A stretch of DNA of 64,000 bases, taken from contig CAKTKU010000002.1 in the NCBI GenBank assembly GCA_934572335.1, positions 124,001-188,000 of the forward strand. The letters are read 5' to 3'. The notes beneath the pieces are model-generated. The model did no database searches and was not told where the DNA came from. It was given only the letters and a program-made list of their open reading frames with translations. Numbering within the stretch: the stretch's first letter is position 1; each line of letters opens with the position of its first letter. Below are positions 44,564 through 52,766 of the stretch, piece by piece. This DNA is from an uncultured Oscillospiraceae bacterium (GTDB lineage Bacteria; Bacillota; Clostridia; Oscillospirales; Oscillospiraceae). Both the position numbers and the translations under genes were made by a program.

Positions 44564-45438
44564 TTCACGCCCTCTGTTATCTCAATACTCTCCTGCAGGG
44601 TGTACTCTCTGTACTCCCCTCTGGAGTAGTCGCTGAGCGCCATGTCATAGCTCAGGCTGCCGAACGCCTTGTTCACAAGCCCTGTGAACGCGCCCATGAG
44701 CTTCAAAAGCCCTGTCAGCCCGCCAACGAGCTTTATCCTCCGCCCGTGAGCCGCCGCGATCATGCGCACAAGCTCAGACGTGTTGGAGTATTCGGCGTTC
44801 TGAGGGAAAAACGTCCCCTCTTCGTCATTATCTATCATAAGCTTCACGAACGCCATAAGGTTGCCCACGAAGAGCATGGAGCGCTCGTTATCCACACGTG
44901 GGAAGAAGTGCAGGTGCTGCGCGAAGAGCGAGAGCACCGGGTAATTCCCCTTGCAGCCGGGTCCGTATATCATCGGCGGGCGCAATATGACGACCCTGAA
45001 GCTCTCATCCGCGAGCTTTTTCAGCCGGTACTCGGCCTGAAGCTTACTGTCGCCGTAGGCGTTCGCGGGGGAGCACATCGTCCCGCGCTCTATCCGCCGC
45101 CGCTCGCCGACGGGCGCACTGTCGCCGTAGACGATGGCGGAGCTCATGAATATGAACTGGTGCACGCCCTCCGCCTTTGCCTTTCTGGCAAGCTCCTCGG
45201 TCATGTCGGTATTGATGCTGTAATAGGTCTGCGCTTTTTCGGCGCTGATGTGACCGTTGTCGGAGTGCGCCAGCCCCGCCACGTGGTAGACCGTGTCTAT
45301 CCCCGTGAAGTCCTCATCGCGCCACGAGCCGTCGCGCATGCTGATGGACACCGTCGCGTAGCCGGGAAAGCCCTCTATGTAGCGCTTGAAGCACTTGCCG
45401 AGATAGCTGTTGATGCCGGTTATGAGAATGCGTTTCAT
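44560..45438 (-). CDS. nucleotide-sugar reductase, CapN/WbpV-like
   Basis: A 292-residue short-chain reductase with ILITGINSYLGKCFKRY, VYHVAGLAHSD and the YxxxK site in NAYGDSKLQAE. Proteins of this size next to a small initiating transferase are CapN-like: they reduce a UDP-4-keto-6-deoxy-HexNAc to UDP-D-FucNAc. The matching membrane dehydratase (CapD/WbpM) is not in the window. It could instead be a UDP-GlcNAc 4-epimerase. It overlaps both neighbours by four bases. Confidence 0.75.
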   Translation of the reverse strand: MKRILITGINSYLGKCFKRYIEGFPGYATVSISMRDGSWRDEDFTGIDTVYHVAGLAHSDNGHISAEKAQTYYSINTDMTEELARKAKAEGVHQFIFMSSAIVYGDSAPVGERRRIERGTMCSPANAYGDSKLQAEYRLKKLADESFRVVILRPPMIYGPGCKGNYPVLSLFAQHLHFFPRVDNERSMLFVGNLMAFVKLMIDNDEEGTFFPQNAEYSNTSELVRMIAAAHGRRIKLVGGLTGLLKLMGAFTGLVNKAFGSLSYDMALSDYSRGEYREYTLQESIEITEGVK

Positions 45439-46049
45439 ATCTTCTTCTCCCGCTCAAGCTCGCCCGTGCCGCCCTCGACCACGCCGTCATGCCGCAGCAC
45501 GCTCGTTATCGTGCCGAAAAAGCACTTGCAGTCAAAAAGGAAGCCGAGGCGCTGCACATACTCCCCGTCCAGCTTGGCCTTCACCGGGATGGGCAGCTCG
45601 TCCCGCCCGTTTATCTGCGCCCAGCCGGTGAGACCGGGCTTCACGTCGTTCGCGCCGTACTTGTCGCGCTCGGCGATAAGGTCATCCTGATTCCACAGCG
45701 CGGGGCGCGGACCGATGACGGACATATCCCCCGCGAGGATGTTGAAAAGCTGGGGCAGCTCATCAAGGCTCGTTTTTCGCAGAAATGCGCCTGTGCGCGT
45801 TATCCACTTCGTGGGGTCGGCGAGCATATGCGTCGGCACATCCTTGGGCGTGTCGGTGCGCATGGTGCGGAATTTGAGGATGTTGAAAAAGCTCTTATGA
45901 ATGCCGAAGCGCTTCTGCCGGAAGAACACCGGCCCCGGCGAGCCGAGCTTTATCGCAAGCGAGATGATGAGCATGGGAATTCCGAGCACAATTATGCCCG
46001 CCAGCGACAGCAAAACATCCAGTATTCTTTTCAAAAACCGCTCGTACAT
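45435..46049 (-). CDS. initiating phosphoglycosyl transferase, CapM/PglC-like
   Basis: A 204-residue small monotopic enzyme: one N-terminal re-entrant helix (LDVLLSLAGIIVLGIPMLII), the RQKRFGIHKSFFNILKFRTM block, the Asp-Glu pair in SLDELPQLFNIL, and SVIGPRPAL. It moves a sugar-1-phosphate to undecaprenyl phosphate and so starts the repeat unit. With the CapN-like partner, D-FucNAc is the likely first sugar. First gene of the 16-kb polysaccharide operon. Confidence 0.9.
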   Translation of the reverse strand: MYERFLKRILDVLLSLAGIIVLGIPMLIISLAIKLGSPGPVFFRQKRFGIHKSFFNILKFRTMRTDTPKDVPTHMLADPTKWITRTGAFLRKTSLDELPQLFNILAGDMSVIGPRPALWNQDDLIAERDKYGANDVKPGLTGWAQINGRDELPIPVKAKLDGEYVQRLGFLFDCKCFFGTITSVLRHDGVVEGGTGELEREKKI

Positions 46050-46115
46050 AGCGCCACCTGCCCCGATTTATTTACTGTATTTTTGTATTCAGCGGCTTTT
46101 CCGCCGCACCTTTAC

Positions 46116-46121
46116 ATTATA
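46116..46121 (-). promoter_or_regulatory. -10 element of the polysaccharide operon
   Basis: A perfect TATAAT on the minus strand, 67 bases before the first ATG (46049). No clear -35 is seen. A leader hairpin with GCGGC/GCCGC arms follows at about 46092-46107. Confidence 0.45.
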
Positions 46122-46167
46122 AGCCACAAATCATGTTATTATATCATCGCTCAGGTACAGTGTCAAC

Positions 46168-46205
46168 GCAAAAGCGTCCATGCGCAAAAAGCACATGAAC
46201 GCTTT
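46168..46205 (-). terminator. terminator after the LysM peptide genes
   Basis: A 15-bp stem with two mismatches (46171-46185 with 46191-46205) and a 5-base loop, followed on the minus strand by TTTTG. It closes the export operon 43 bases after the last stop. Confidence 0.75.
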
Positions 46206-46247
46206 CAGATTTTATGCAGGTCATCCGCTCAGTCCGGCGCTGTCGGT

Positions 46248-46478
46248 TCAGCGCCGTGGGATGAGCAGGGACTGACCGGCCTTGATGCGGTACGGATAGG
46301 CAATGTCGTTGAGCTTGATAAGGATAGTAGCCGATGTGAGAAATCGCAGTGCAACACTGTCGATGGTGTCGCCATCGGCGACGGTGTACACATGGTAAGG
46401 GCCGTCAGGACCGTAGGCGCCGCCGCCGGAGATCTCGTCAAGCACTGCATCGTTGAGTCTGTTTTCGTTTTCCTTCAT
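46248..46478 (-). CDS. double-glycine-leader LysM mini-protein 2
   Basis: A 76-residue protein in two parts. Residues 1-19 are a bacteriocin-type leader (MKENENRLNDAVLDEISGG) with Gly18-Gly19 at the expected cut. Residues 20-76 hold one LysM domain: HVYTVADGDTIDSVALRF, then IKLNDIAYPYRIKAGQSL and IP at the end, matching the Y-T-V-x-x-GDT...LN...I-x-x-G-Q-x-L-x-IP pattern. LysM domains bind GlcNAc polymers such as peptidoglycan. There is no signal peptide. The ATG at 46478 has AAGGGGAC upstream; a GTG at 46496 overlapping the previous stop is less likely. Product: probably a 57-residue secreted LysM peptide. Confidence 0.85.
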   Translation of the reverse strand: MKENENRLNDAVLDEISGGGAYGPDGPYHVYTVADGDTIDSVALRFLTSATILIKLNDIAYPYRIKAGQSLLIPRR

Positions 46479-46492
46479 GCTGTCCCCTTTTA

Positions 46493-46735
46493 TCACTTAA
46501 ACCATCGATTGGGAATCGGGAGATATATAATATCCCCGGGTCTGATGTTATTGATGTCAATGTACATATTGTCCCTATTGAGCCGGATGATGTCCTCAAC
46601 AGTGACCCAATACCAGCTTGCAATGCTCTCCAGCGTGTCGCCAAAATAAACATGGCTTTCCATATACGCTTCGCCGGTGCCGCCGGCGACCTTGCCGAGT
46701 TCCGCGTCATTGAGTATCTTTTCGTTTTCTGCCAT
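46493..46735 (-). CDS. double-glycine-leader LysM mini-protein 1
   Basis: An 80-residue protein with the same plan as the next gene. The leader MAENEKILNDAELGKVAGG is again 19 residues and ends in Gly-Gly; shared positions include EN-E, LNDA and the hydrophobic residue before (A/S)GG. The 61-residue core is a LysM domain (VYFGDTLESIASWYWVTVED, IIRLNRDN, IRPGDIIYLP). GGAGGAAGC precedes the ATG. It lies 124 bases downstream of the ABC transporter gene that completes the export set. The two cores are clearly different sequences, so they are not a recent duplication. Confidence 0.85.
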   Translation of the reverse strand: MAENEKILNDAELGKVAGGTGEAYMESHVYFGDTLESIASWYWVTVEDIIRLNRDNMYIDINNIRPGDIIYLPIPNRWFK

Positions 46736-46859
46736 GATGCTTCCTCCATTCTAAAAAACATTTTCTCTGTGCCGTTCCGCGGGCTTTGTCTTCCGCTTTC
46801 ATCTCTTAGTACGCACCCGCGCGTGATTTGTTACAGATACTTTGTTTTTTATTTTGAAG

Positions 46860-49115
46860 TCACGTCATGGTGAACATTTCCTCGAATTTTTTCCTCTCCG
46901 CCTCCGGGTCCGGCTGCTGCGCGGCGCGCCCCGACGCATCTATGCGCTGGCGCTCGACAAGCTCGGCAAAGTAGCCGTTCTCGGCGATAAGCTCCTCATA
47001 CGTGCCGTCCTCGACTATTCTGCCGTGGTCGAGCACGATGATGCGGTCGCACTGGCGGATGGTGGACAGGCGGTGGGCAATGACGATGCGCGTGCATTTC
47101 AGCCCGTCCAGCGCCTCGGACACCTTTTTCTGCGTGATATTGTCGAGCGCGGAGGTCGCCTCGTCAAGGATGAGTATCTTCGGCTTCGGCGCAACGGCGC
47201 GGGCGATCATCAGCCGCTGCTTCTGCCCGCCGGATATGCCGCCCTGCCCCTCGGCGATCACCGTGTGCATGCCCATGGGCATGGCGCGTATATCGTCGGC
47301 AATGCCCGCGATCTCCGCCGCCTCCCACGCGTCGTCCAGCGTCAGCCACGGCGCGGCAACGGTGATATTCGAGAATATATCCCCGAAGAAGAGCTTGCCG
47401 TTCTGCATGACGCAGCCGATCCTGCTTCTCAGTGACTTGAGGTCGAGCGTGGCGAGATCCCTGCGGTCGTAGTATATCGCGCCCTTCTGCGGCTTTTCAA
47501 ACCCCAGCAGCAGCCGCACGAGCGTCGACTTGCCGCAGCCCGTCGCGCCAACGAGCGCGACATACTGCCCCGGACGGATGTTGAGCGAGAGGTCATCTAT
47601 CACAAGGGGCATGGATTCGCTGTATCTGAACGATACGTTCGTCAGCTCTATGCCGCCGCTGACGCGCGTGACCATCTTCCTGCCCTCGCTCACTTCCGGC
47701 TCCGCGTCCATGATGGGCTTGACCTCGTCGAGGATGGGGCGTATCTGCGCCACGGTGGACGCGATGCCCGCCAGCCCCATGAACGCGCCGGAGATCATGC
47801 CGTAGGCGGCGCTGAACGCCGTATACTCCGCCACGCTCACGCCGCTTCTGACCGCGGCGAAGTACAGCACTATCGTGCCGGTAAGGCTTATTGCCGTGGA
47901 AATAACGCCGCTGAGGCGCAGGAACATCGGCGGATTGTAGGCAAGGCGCGCCTCCTCGGCGTAAAGCCCCAGCCAGCGGGAGAACATCCGCTTTTCCGCC
48001 CCGGCAAGCTTTATTTTCTGCACACCGCTGATAAGCGAATACGTCATGCCGCTCTCGCGCCCGGCAAGCGCCATGCGCTGCTTTGTTATCCCCATCTGGC
48101 GGAACGTCGTCAGCATAGAGAAGGCAAATGTCACCGCCGTGATGGTGAGCGCCGGGGCGACGAGTGCGGGTGCGTAGCGGAACACCTGCGCCACGTACAC
48201 CAGCGACAGCAGGGACGTCAGCGATGTGGAATACACCGCGGAAAAGAGCATTGAGCACAGAGAGTTCATATACTGCATTTTATATGACAGCTGCCCTGCG
48301 CTGTATTTTGTGAAAAACGACGCCGGAAGGCTCATCATGCGCGACATTGTCGCCGCCTCGACCTCAAGGTCGAGCTGCGCGGACACGCGCGAGGACACAA
48401 GCGCCTTCACCGCGCCCATCAGCACCGTGCTTATCCCCACGCACAGGTAGAACGCCAGCACGCTCAAAAGCAGCTGCACACTGCCCGACGCGATAACGTC
48501 GGAAAAGATCATATAGTTTATCTTCGGCAGCAAAAGCCCCAGCCCCGTCACGGCGAGCGCCGCGAGCACGACCATCACGATCGACCCCGCGGGGATCGCC
48601 TGCGCCATGTACGCGAAGATGTCCTTCAGCCCTAGCTTTCTCAGTGGGAACGGCTTATAGAAGCACAGCGCCTCCGGCGCGATGAGCTTTTCCGTCTCGC
48701 GGTCGAGCTGCACGCGCTTGCCCGATGCGGCGTCGAAAAACGAATAGCCGAAAAATCTGTTGGGGATGAGCGCGACGGTGCTGCCGTCGTCCGCGCGCGT
48801 GCCCAGAAGCGCGCCCACGGCGTTTTTATACCATCCCTCCGTCAGCTCCACGCGACGGCGCATTACGCCCCACGGGCGCAGGAGGTATTCCAGCTGTCCG
48901 TCCCTGTCGCGTATGTCCTCCGGCACATCGGCGGACGGGATATGATAGTATTTGAGCACCTCGTCAATGGCGCTTTTGATGATGAAGCGCTCGTCGCGCG
49001 CCGCAGTGGCGGCTCTGTCGCCCAGCACCGCGGACACGACGTCCACGAAGGCGTTTTCAAGCGCCTCGTTGTCGTTCTTCCGGCGCTCAAGTATCTGATC
49101 GTTGAACCAGCCCAT
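46860..49115 (-). CDS. NHLM-type bacteriocin export ABC transporter without peptidase
   Basis: A 751-residue half transporter. The first 160 residues are a domain typical of the second ABC protein of NHLM export sets (no C39 peptidase cysteine); a membrane domain of six helices follows, then the ATPase with GATGCGKSTL (Walker A), ISGGQKQRLMIARA (signature) and ILILDEATSALD (Walker B). It most likely pairs with the peptidase-bearing transporter encoded 15 bases upstream. It is followed by the two leader-LysM genes. Confidence 0.92.
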   Translation of the reverse strand: MGWFNDQILERRKNDNEALENAFVDVVSAVLGDRAATAARDERFIIKSAIDEVLKYYHIPSADVPEDIRDRDGQLEYLLRPWGVMRRRVELTEGWYKNAVGALLGTRADDGSTVALIPNRFFGYSFFDAASGKRVQLDRETEKLIAPEALCFYKPFPLRKLGLKDIFAYMAQAIPAGSIVMVVLAALAVTGLGLLLPKINYMIFSDVIASGSVQLLLSVLAFYLCVGISTVLMGAVKALVSSRVSAQLDLEVEAATMSRMMSLPASFFTKYSAGQLSYKMQYMNSLCSMLFSAVYSTSLTSLLSLVYVAQVFRYAPALVAPALTITAVTFAFSMLTTFRQMGITKQRMALAGRESGMTYSLISGVQKIKLAGAEKRMFSRWLGLYAEEARLAYNPPMFLRLSGVISTAISLTGTIVLYFAAVRSGVSVAEYTAFSAAYGMISGAFMGLAGIASTVAQIRPILDEVKPIMDAEPEVSEGRKMVTRVSGGIELTNVSFRYSESMPLVIDDLSLNIRPGQYVALVGATGCGKSTLVRLLLGFEKPQKGAIYYDRRDLATLDLKSLRSRIGCVMQNGKLFFGDIFSNITVAAPWLTLDDAWEAAEIAGIADDIRAMPMGMHTVIAEGQGGISGGQKQRLMIARAVAPKPKILILDEATSALDNITQKKVSEALDGLKCTRIVIAHRLSTIRQCDRIIVLDHGRIVEDGTYEELIAENGYFAELVERQRIDASGRAAQQPDPEAERKKFEEMFTMT

Positions 49116-49129
49116 TCATACGCCTCCCT

Positions 49130-51310
49130 TCACTCGCTCGTGACGAGGCGCGTGTACGCCCCGCCCAGCGCCATCAGCTCATCATGCGTGCCGCGCTCGG
49201 CGACCCTGCCGTGGTCGAGCACGATTATCTCGTCGCAGTCGCGTATCGTGGAGAGCCGGTGGGCAATGACGATGCAGGTGATGCCCCGGTCACGTATGGC
49301 GTTGACGACCTCAAACTCCGTGCGCGCGTCGAGCGCGGAGGTCGCCTCGTCCATGATTATAATAGTCGGGTCCTGCGCGAGGACACGGGCGATCTCCATC
49401 CGCTGGCGCTGTCCGCCGGAGAAGTCCTTGCCTCCCTCCGTGATGCGGTACTGATAGCCGCCGTCGCGCTGCATGATGTCCTCGTGCAGCCGCGCGTCTC
49501 GTGCCGCCATTATCATCTCGAAGTCCTCTATCGTGCTGTCCCACATTTTTATGTTGTTTGCAATGGTGTCTTCAAAGAGGATGATGTCCTGATCCACCAC
49601 CGCGAGGGAGCCGGTGAACACACTGCGCGGTATATCACTCTGCGGCACGCCGCCGAAAAGTATCTCCCCGCTCCACGGCTTATACAGCCCGGAGATGAGC
49701 TTGGAGAGCGTGGACTTGCCGCAGCCGGATTCGCCCACGAACGCCACGGTGCTGCCGGGCTTGACGTGCATGCTGAAATCCTCAATGAGCGGCGGGGCGA
49801 GCCGAGAGTACCCGAATGTCACGTTTTTGAGCTCCACCTCGCCCGTGAGCTTGGCGTACCCGCTCTCCCCCGCGTCGTCGTCCTGCTCCTCGCGCACATC
49901 CACGGGGTACTGCATCACGTCCTCGACGCGCTCCATCCGCGTGCGCATCTCCTGCATGGTCTGCCCCGCGTACACGAGCGCCGTCGCCGGCGCGGTGAAC
50001 GCCGCGAGGAACGCCTGAAACGCCGTTATCATACCGACGGTGAAGCTGCCCTCCATCGCGTACCACACGCCCATCGCCAGCACCGCCGTGTTCGTCAGCG
50101 TGGTGACGAGCGTCGGGATCATGCCGAGGTAGGCGTTGAGGCGTTCATATCTCACCTTTTGGGTGTTCACGCTCGCCTGAAAGCCCGACCAGCGCGCAAA
50201 GTACCCGTTCTCCGTGCCGCTGGCCTTTATCGTCTCTATCATCTCTATCCCGGCGACAGCCGTGCTGGACAGCTTGCCCTGATCGCGCATCTGCACGCGC
50301 GTGATGTTCACGCGCTTTGCCGAGATAACGCGGGACATCGCCGCGTCGATCACGATGCTCGCCACGCCCACGAGCGTGAGCTGCCAGCTGTAGCGTATCA
50401 TCACCACGAGGTAGAACACCATCATCACTGTTTGCAGGGCGAGCGGCGCGAGCGTGGAGACGAGGCTGTTGGCAATGCTGGCGTTATCGCCCTGCCGCTG
50501 CTGAATGTCGCCCGCCATGCGCTGGGAGAAAAACTCCATCGGCATGCGCAGCACCTGCCACAAAAACGTGGTGCTGCCGATAACGGCGAGCTTGCCGTTT
50601 ATGCGCAGCGAGCATATCGCCTCCGCCGACGCCACGATGATCTGCACCGCCGCGAGCGCGGACATTGCCGCGATCGTCGGGATGAACCACTCCGGGTTCT
50701 GCCCCGTGAGCAGCCGGTCATAAAAAATGCGCGTAAACGCCGGGTTTATCACGCCGATGAGCGCGGTTATAAGACTCGTCAGCACGACGAACGCGACAGC
50801 GCCGCCCGCGCCGCGCAGACGCTCGCGCGCGAACGCCATAACGCTCTTGGGCTTGCCGCCCGGCTCGAAGCCCTCGTCCGGCGCAAACATGAGGCACACG
50901 CCCGTGAACACCTCGTCAAACACATCCATCGGCACCTTCACCGTGCCGCGCGCGGGGTCGTTTATAACGGCGCAGTTGCCCCTGAAGCCGCACAAAACCA
51001 CGAAGTGGTTGAAGTTCCAGTGGATGATGCACGGGAACTCTCCCCCGGTTTTCAGATCCTCCGGCTCGAAGCGGTAGCCCTGCGCTTTCAGCCCGTAGCT
51101 GCGCGCCGCCATCAAAAGGTTGCGCGCGTTTGACCCGTCGCGGGACACGCCGCAGTCCTGCCGCACCTTCTCCAGCGGTATCCACTTGCCGTAGTATGCC
51201 AGCACCATTGTCAGCGATGCCGCGCCGCACTCCAGCGCCTCCATCTGCATCACGACCGGCACGCGGGCAGCGCCCTTCGTCACCGGCTTTTTTATCCTTG
51301 TCTCCGCCAT
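49130..51310 (-). CDS. NHLM-type peptidase-containing ABC transporter (C39 domain)
   Basis: A 726-residue transporter that both cuts and exports double-glycine substrates. The C39 peptidase occupies residues 1-150 with Cys28 (ALECGAASL), His102 (NFNHFVVL) and Asp118 (VINDPARG). A six-helix membrane domain and an ATPase follow: GESGCGKSTLS, FSGGQRQRMEIARVL and IIIMDEATSALD. All three peptidase residues are intact, so it should be active. Gene order is HlyD-like, this gene, then the second ABC protein and the substrates. Confidence 0.95.
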   Translation of the reverse strand: MAETRIKKPVTKGAARVPVVMQMEALECGAASLTMVLAYYGKWIPLEKVRQDCGVSRDGSNARNLLMAARSYGLKAQGYRFEPEDLKTGGEFPCIIHWNFNHFVVLCGFRGNCAVINDPARGTVKVPMDVFDEVFTGVCLMFAPDEGFEPGGKPKSVMAFARERLRGAGGAVAFVVLTSLITALIGVINPAFTRIFYDRLLTGQNPEWFIPTIAAMSALAAVQIIVASAEAICSLRINGKLAVIGSTTFLWQVLRMPMEFFSQRMAGDIQQRQGDNASIANSLVSTLAPLALQTVMMVFYLVVMIRYSWQLTLVGVASIVIDAAMSRVISAKRVNITRVQMRDQGKLSSTAVAGIEMIETIKASGTENGYFARWSGFQASVNTQKVRYERLNAYLGMIPTLVTTLTNTAVLAMGVWYAMEGSFTVGMITAFQAFLAAFTAPATALVYAGQTMQEMRTRMERVEDVMQYPVDVREEQDDDAGESGYAKLTGEVELKNVTFGYSRLAPPLIEDFSMHVKPGSTVAFVGESGCGKSTLSKLISGLYKPWSGEILFGGVPQSDIPRSVFTGSLAVVDQDIILFEDTIANNIKMWDSTIEDFEMIMAARDARLHEDIMQRDGGYQYRITEGGKDFSGGQRQRMEIARVLAQDPTIIIMDEATSALDARTEFEVVNAIRDRGITCIVIAHRLSTIRDCDEIIVLDHGRVAERGTHDELMALGGAYTRLVTSE

Positions 51311-51321
51311 GCCGCGCCTCC

Positions 51322-51801
51322 TCAGTTAAAGACGAACGACATGGGTCTTATGCTCTCTATGAGTATGCGGGCGGTATACGTCCCGTCGGGGAGGCTCACG
51401 CTGAGCCGCACGGAGTAGACCCACTCCCCGGACTTTATGCCGCCGACGTGCATATCGTATTCATCCAGCACCGTCTCCGCCTTCACGGCCTTTCCGTCAA
51501 GCGCGGCGAGCGCACAGCTTTCCCCCTCCACGGACACCGGCATATCCGCCGTGACTCTGGCCGCGTCGTCCTCCTTTATGTAGCAGGTCGTCACGCCGTT
51601 CTCGCTCACGGCGCACACGTCGAGATAGCTGTTCATCGTGCCGAACACGCCCCATATAATAACGCCCGCGAGCAGCACCGCGACCGACAGCAGTATCAGC
51701 CACACGCTGGGGCTGGACACGCATATGTAGTCGTTGAGCTGTTCCGGCGATGAGATGCGCGCAATGCTCTTCTTTCTGAAAACGCTTCTTTTTTCGTCCA
51801 T
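51322..51801 (-). CDS. short HlyD-like secretion protein of the NHLM system
   Basis: A 159-residue protein with a cytoplasmic start (FRKKSIARISSPEQLNDYI, typical of NHLM secretion proteins), one membrane helix at about 34-54 (VWLILLSVAVLLAGVIIWG) and a small outer beta-rich domain. Usual members are several times longer and carry a coiled-coil and barrel; these parts are missing here without sign of frameshift. A GGAGG site precedes the ATG. It is the first gene of the operon. Confidence 0.8.
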   Translation of the reverse strand: MDEKRSVFRKKSIARISSPEQLNDYICVSSPSVWLILLSVAVLLAGVIIWGVFGTMNSYLDVCAVSENGVTTCYIKEDDAARVTADMPVSVEGESCALAALDGKAVKAETVLDEYDMHVGGIKSGEWVYSVRLSVSLPDGTYTARILIESIRPMSFVFN

Positions 51802-51863
51802 GTGTCTTTTCCTCCGTGTCCCGGCGCGTCATGACCGCGCCGCGCGGTCTTTGCCACTATGTT

Positions 51864-51869
51864 ATCATA
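51864..51869 (-). promoter_or_regulatory. possible -10 of the NHLM/LysM operon
   Basis: TATGAT on the minus strand, 62 bases before the HlyD-like ATG, with only a poor TGACGC -35 at an 18-base spacing. A GC-rich hairpin (GACCGCGC repeat) lies in the leader at 51832-51848. Confidence 0.3.
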
Positions 51870-51924
51870 GTTTGCATATATTGTATAGCGTCATTTTGGC
51901 GTTTTAGGGGCTGTTTTTGCGCAG

Positions 51925-51956
51925 AAAAGCCCGGCAGCCATTCAAGGCCGCCGGGC
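51925..51956 (-). terminator. terminator after the flavodoxin-family gene
   Basis: GCCCGGC-GCC and its complement (51929-51939 with 51946-51956) form an 11-bp stem with one mismatch, followed by TTTTCTG on the minus strand, 29 bases after the stop codon. Confidence 0.8.
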
Positions 51957-51985
51957 TTGTGGGGTATCATATTATTGCCGCCGTG

Positions 51986-52669
51986 TCACGCGTTGCCGTT
52001 GATGATCTTAGCGTATGTTCCCTCCGGGATCATGGGCGTGCCGATCTCATTGAGCAGCGCCGCGTCGACCGTTCCGCCCTCGGCGTACTGCCGTCCGGCC
52101 TTCTTCACAAGCTCCAGCCGCGGCGCGGTCACGACCGCCGCCTCCGGCGCGTTGAACATCGGGCTCTCCGGCACGGTCATTATCGTGTGACCGTGAGGGA
52201 ACAAAAGCTCAAACTGGCGCACCGCGGGTTCAAAGTTGCGCTTGCTGTTGGGGAAGCCGCAGCCGCATATCATCATGAATCTGAGGTGCGAGTAATCCCT
52301 CTGCCCGACATGGACATACCGCCCGTTTAGCTGCGCCATTGCCATTGACGACAGCGGCAGCATGCGGTCTATCAGGTTTTTCAGCATCGCGGGCATGCCG
52401 TAGCTGTAAAGCGGGAAGCTGAACAGCAGCTGGTCGGACGCGAGCATCCCGTCGAGCAGCGCGCGCATATCGTCGTCGATGGCGCAGTGCCCGCCGTTAT
52501 ATTTGCAGGCAAAGCATCCCCGGCAGAACTCAATCTGTCTGTCGATGACATCGACGGTCTCCACCTCCTGCGGCGCGGTCTCGGTCATGCCATCCAAGAA
52601 CGCGCGCGTGATGTGCATGGTGTCGCTCTTCTCTTTTTTCGGGCTGCCGTTGAAAACGAGTATTTTCAT
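51986..52669 (-). CDS. flavodoxin-family NAD(P)H-dependent oxidoreductase
   Basis: A 227-residue FMN reductase-like protein. The phosphate-binding loop is FNGSPKKEKSDTMHITRAFL, and CRGCFACKYNGGHC is a cysteine cluster seen in some iron-sulphur flavoproteins and related reductases. A FPLYSYGMPAMLKNLIDR segment matches the family's FMN contact. It is a single-gene unit with its own promoter, operator and terminator. The physiological substrate is unknown; redox or quinone/electrophile defence is typical of the family. Confidence 0.85.
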   Translation of the reverse strand: MKILVFNGSPKKEKSDTMHITRAFLDGMTETAPQEVETVDVIDRQIEFCRGCFACKYNGGHCAIDDDMRALLDGMLASDQLLFSFPLYSYGMPAMLKNLIDRMLPLSSMAMAQLNGRYVHVGQRDYSHLRFMMICGCGFPNSKRNFEPAVRQFELLFPHGHTIMTVPESPMFNAPEAAVVTAPRLELVKKAGRQYAEGGTVDAALLNEIGTPMIPEGTYAKIINGNA

Positions 52670-52710
52670 GTGTCTGGCCTAGCTTGTCCTGATGTCGCTA
52701 TGTTTCGGGA

Positions 52711-52766
52711 TTGTACGCTGCAAAAGCGAAATTGTACGTTGCGTATCATATATTACGCAACGTACA
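52711..52766. promoter_or_regulatory. operator: palindrome plus an extra half-site
   Basis: TGTACGTTGCGTA (52733-52745) and TACGCAACGTACA (52754-52766) form a perfect 13-bp inverted repeat with an 8-base spacer. A third near-copy of a half-site (TTGTACGCTGC, 52711-52721) follows. The palindrome abuts the -10 box of the flavodoxin promoter and covers the likely start of transcription, the classic place for a repressor. No regulator gene is adjacent. Confidence 0.8.

Noticed and set aside
49184..51133. 649-codon plus-strand open frame
   Set aside because: Antisense shadow of the C39 ABC transporter gene, which has intact peptidase and ATPase motifs.
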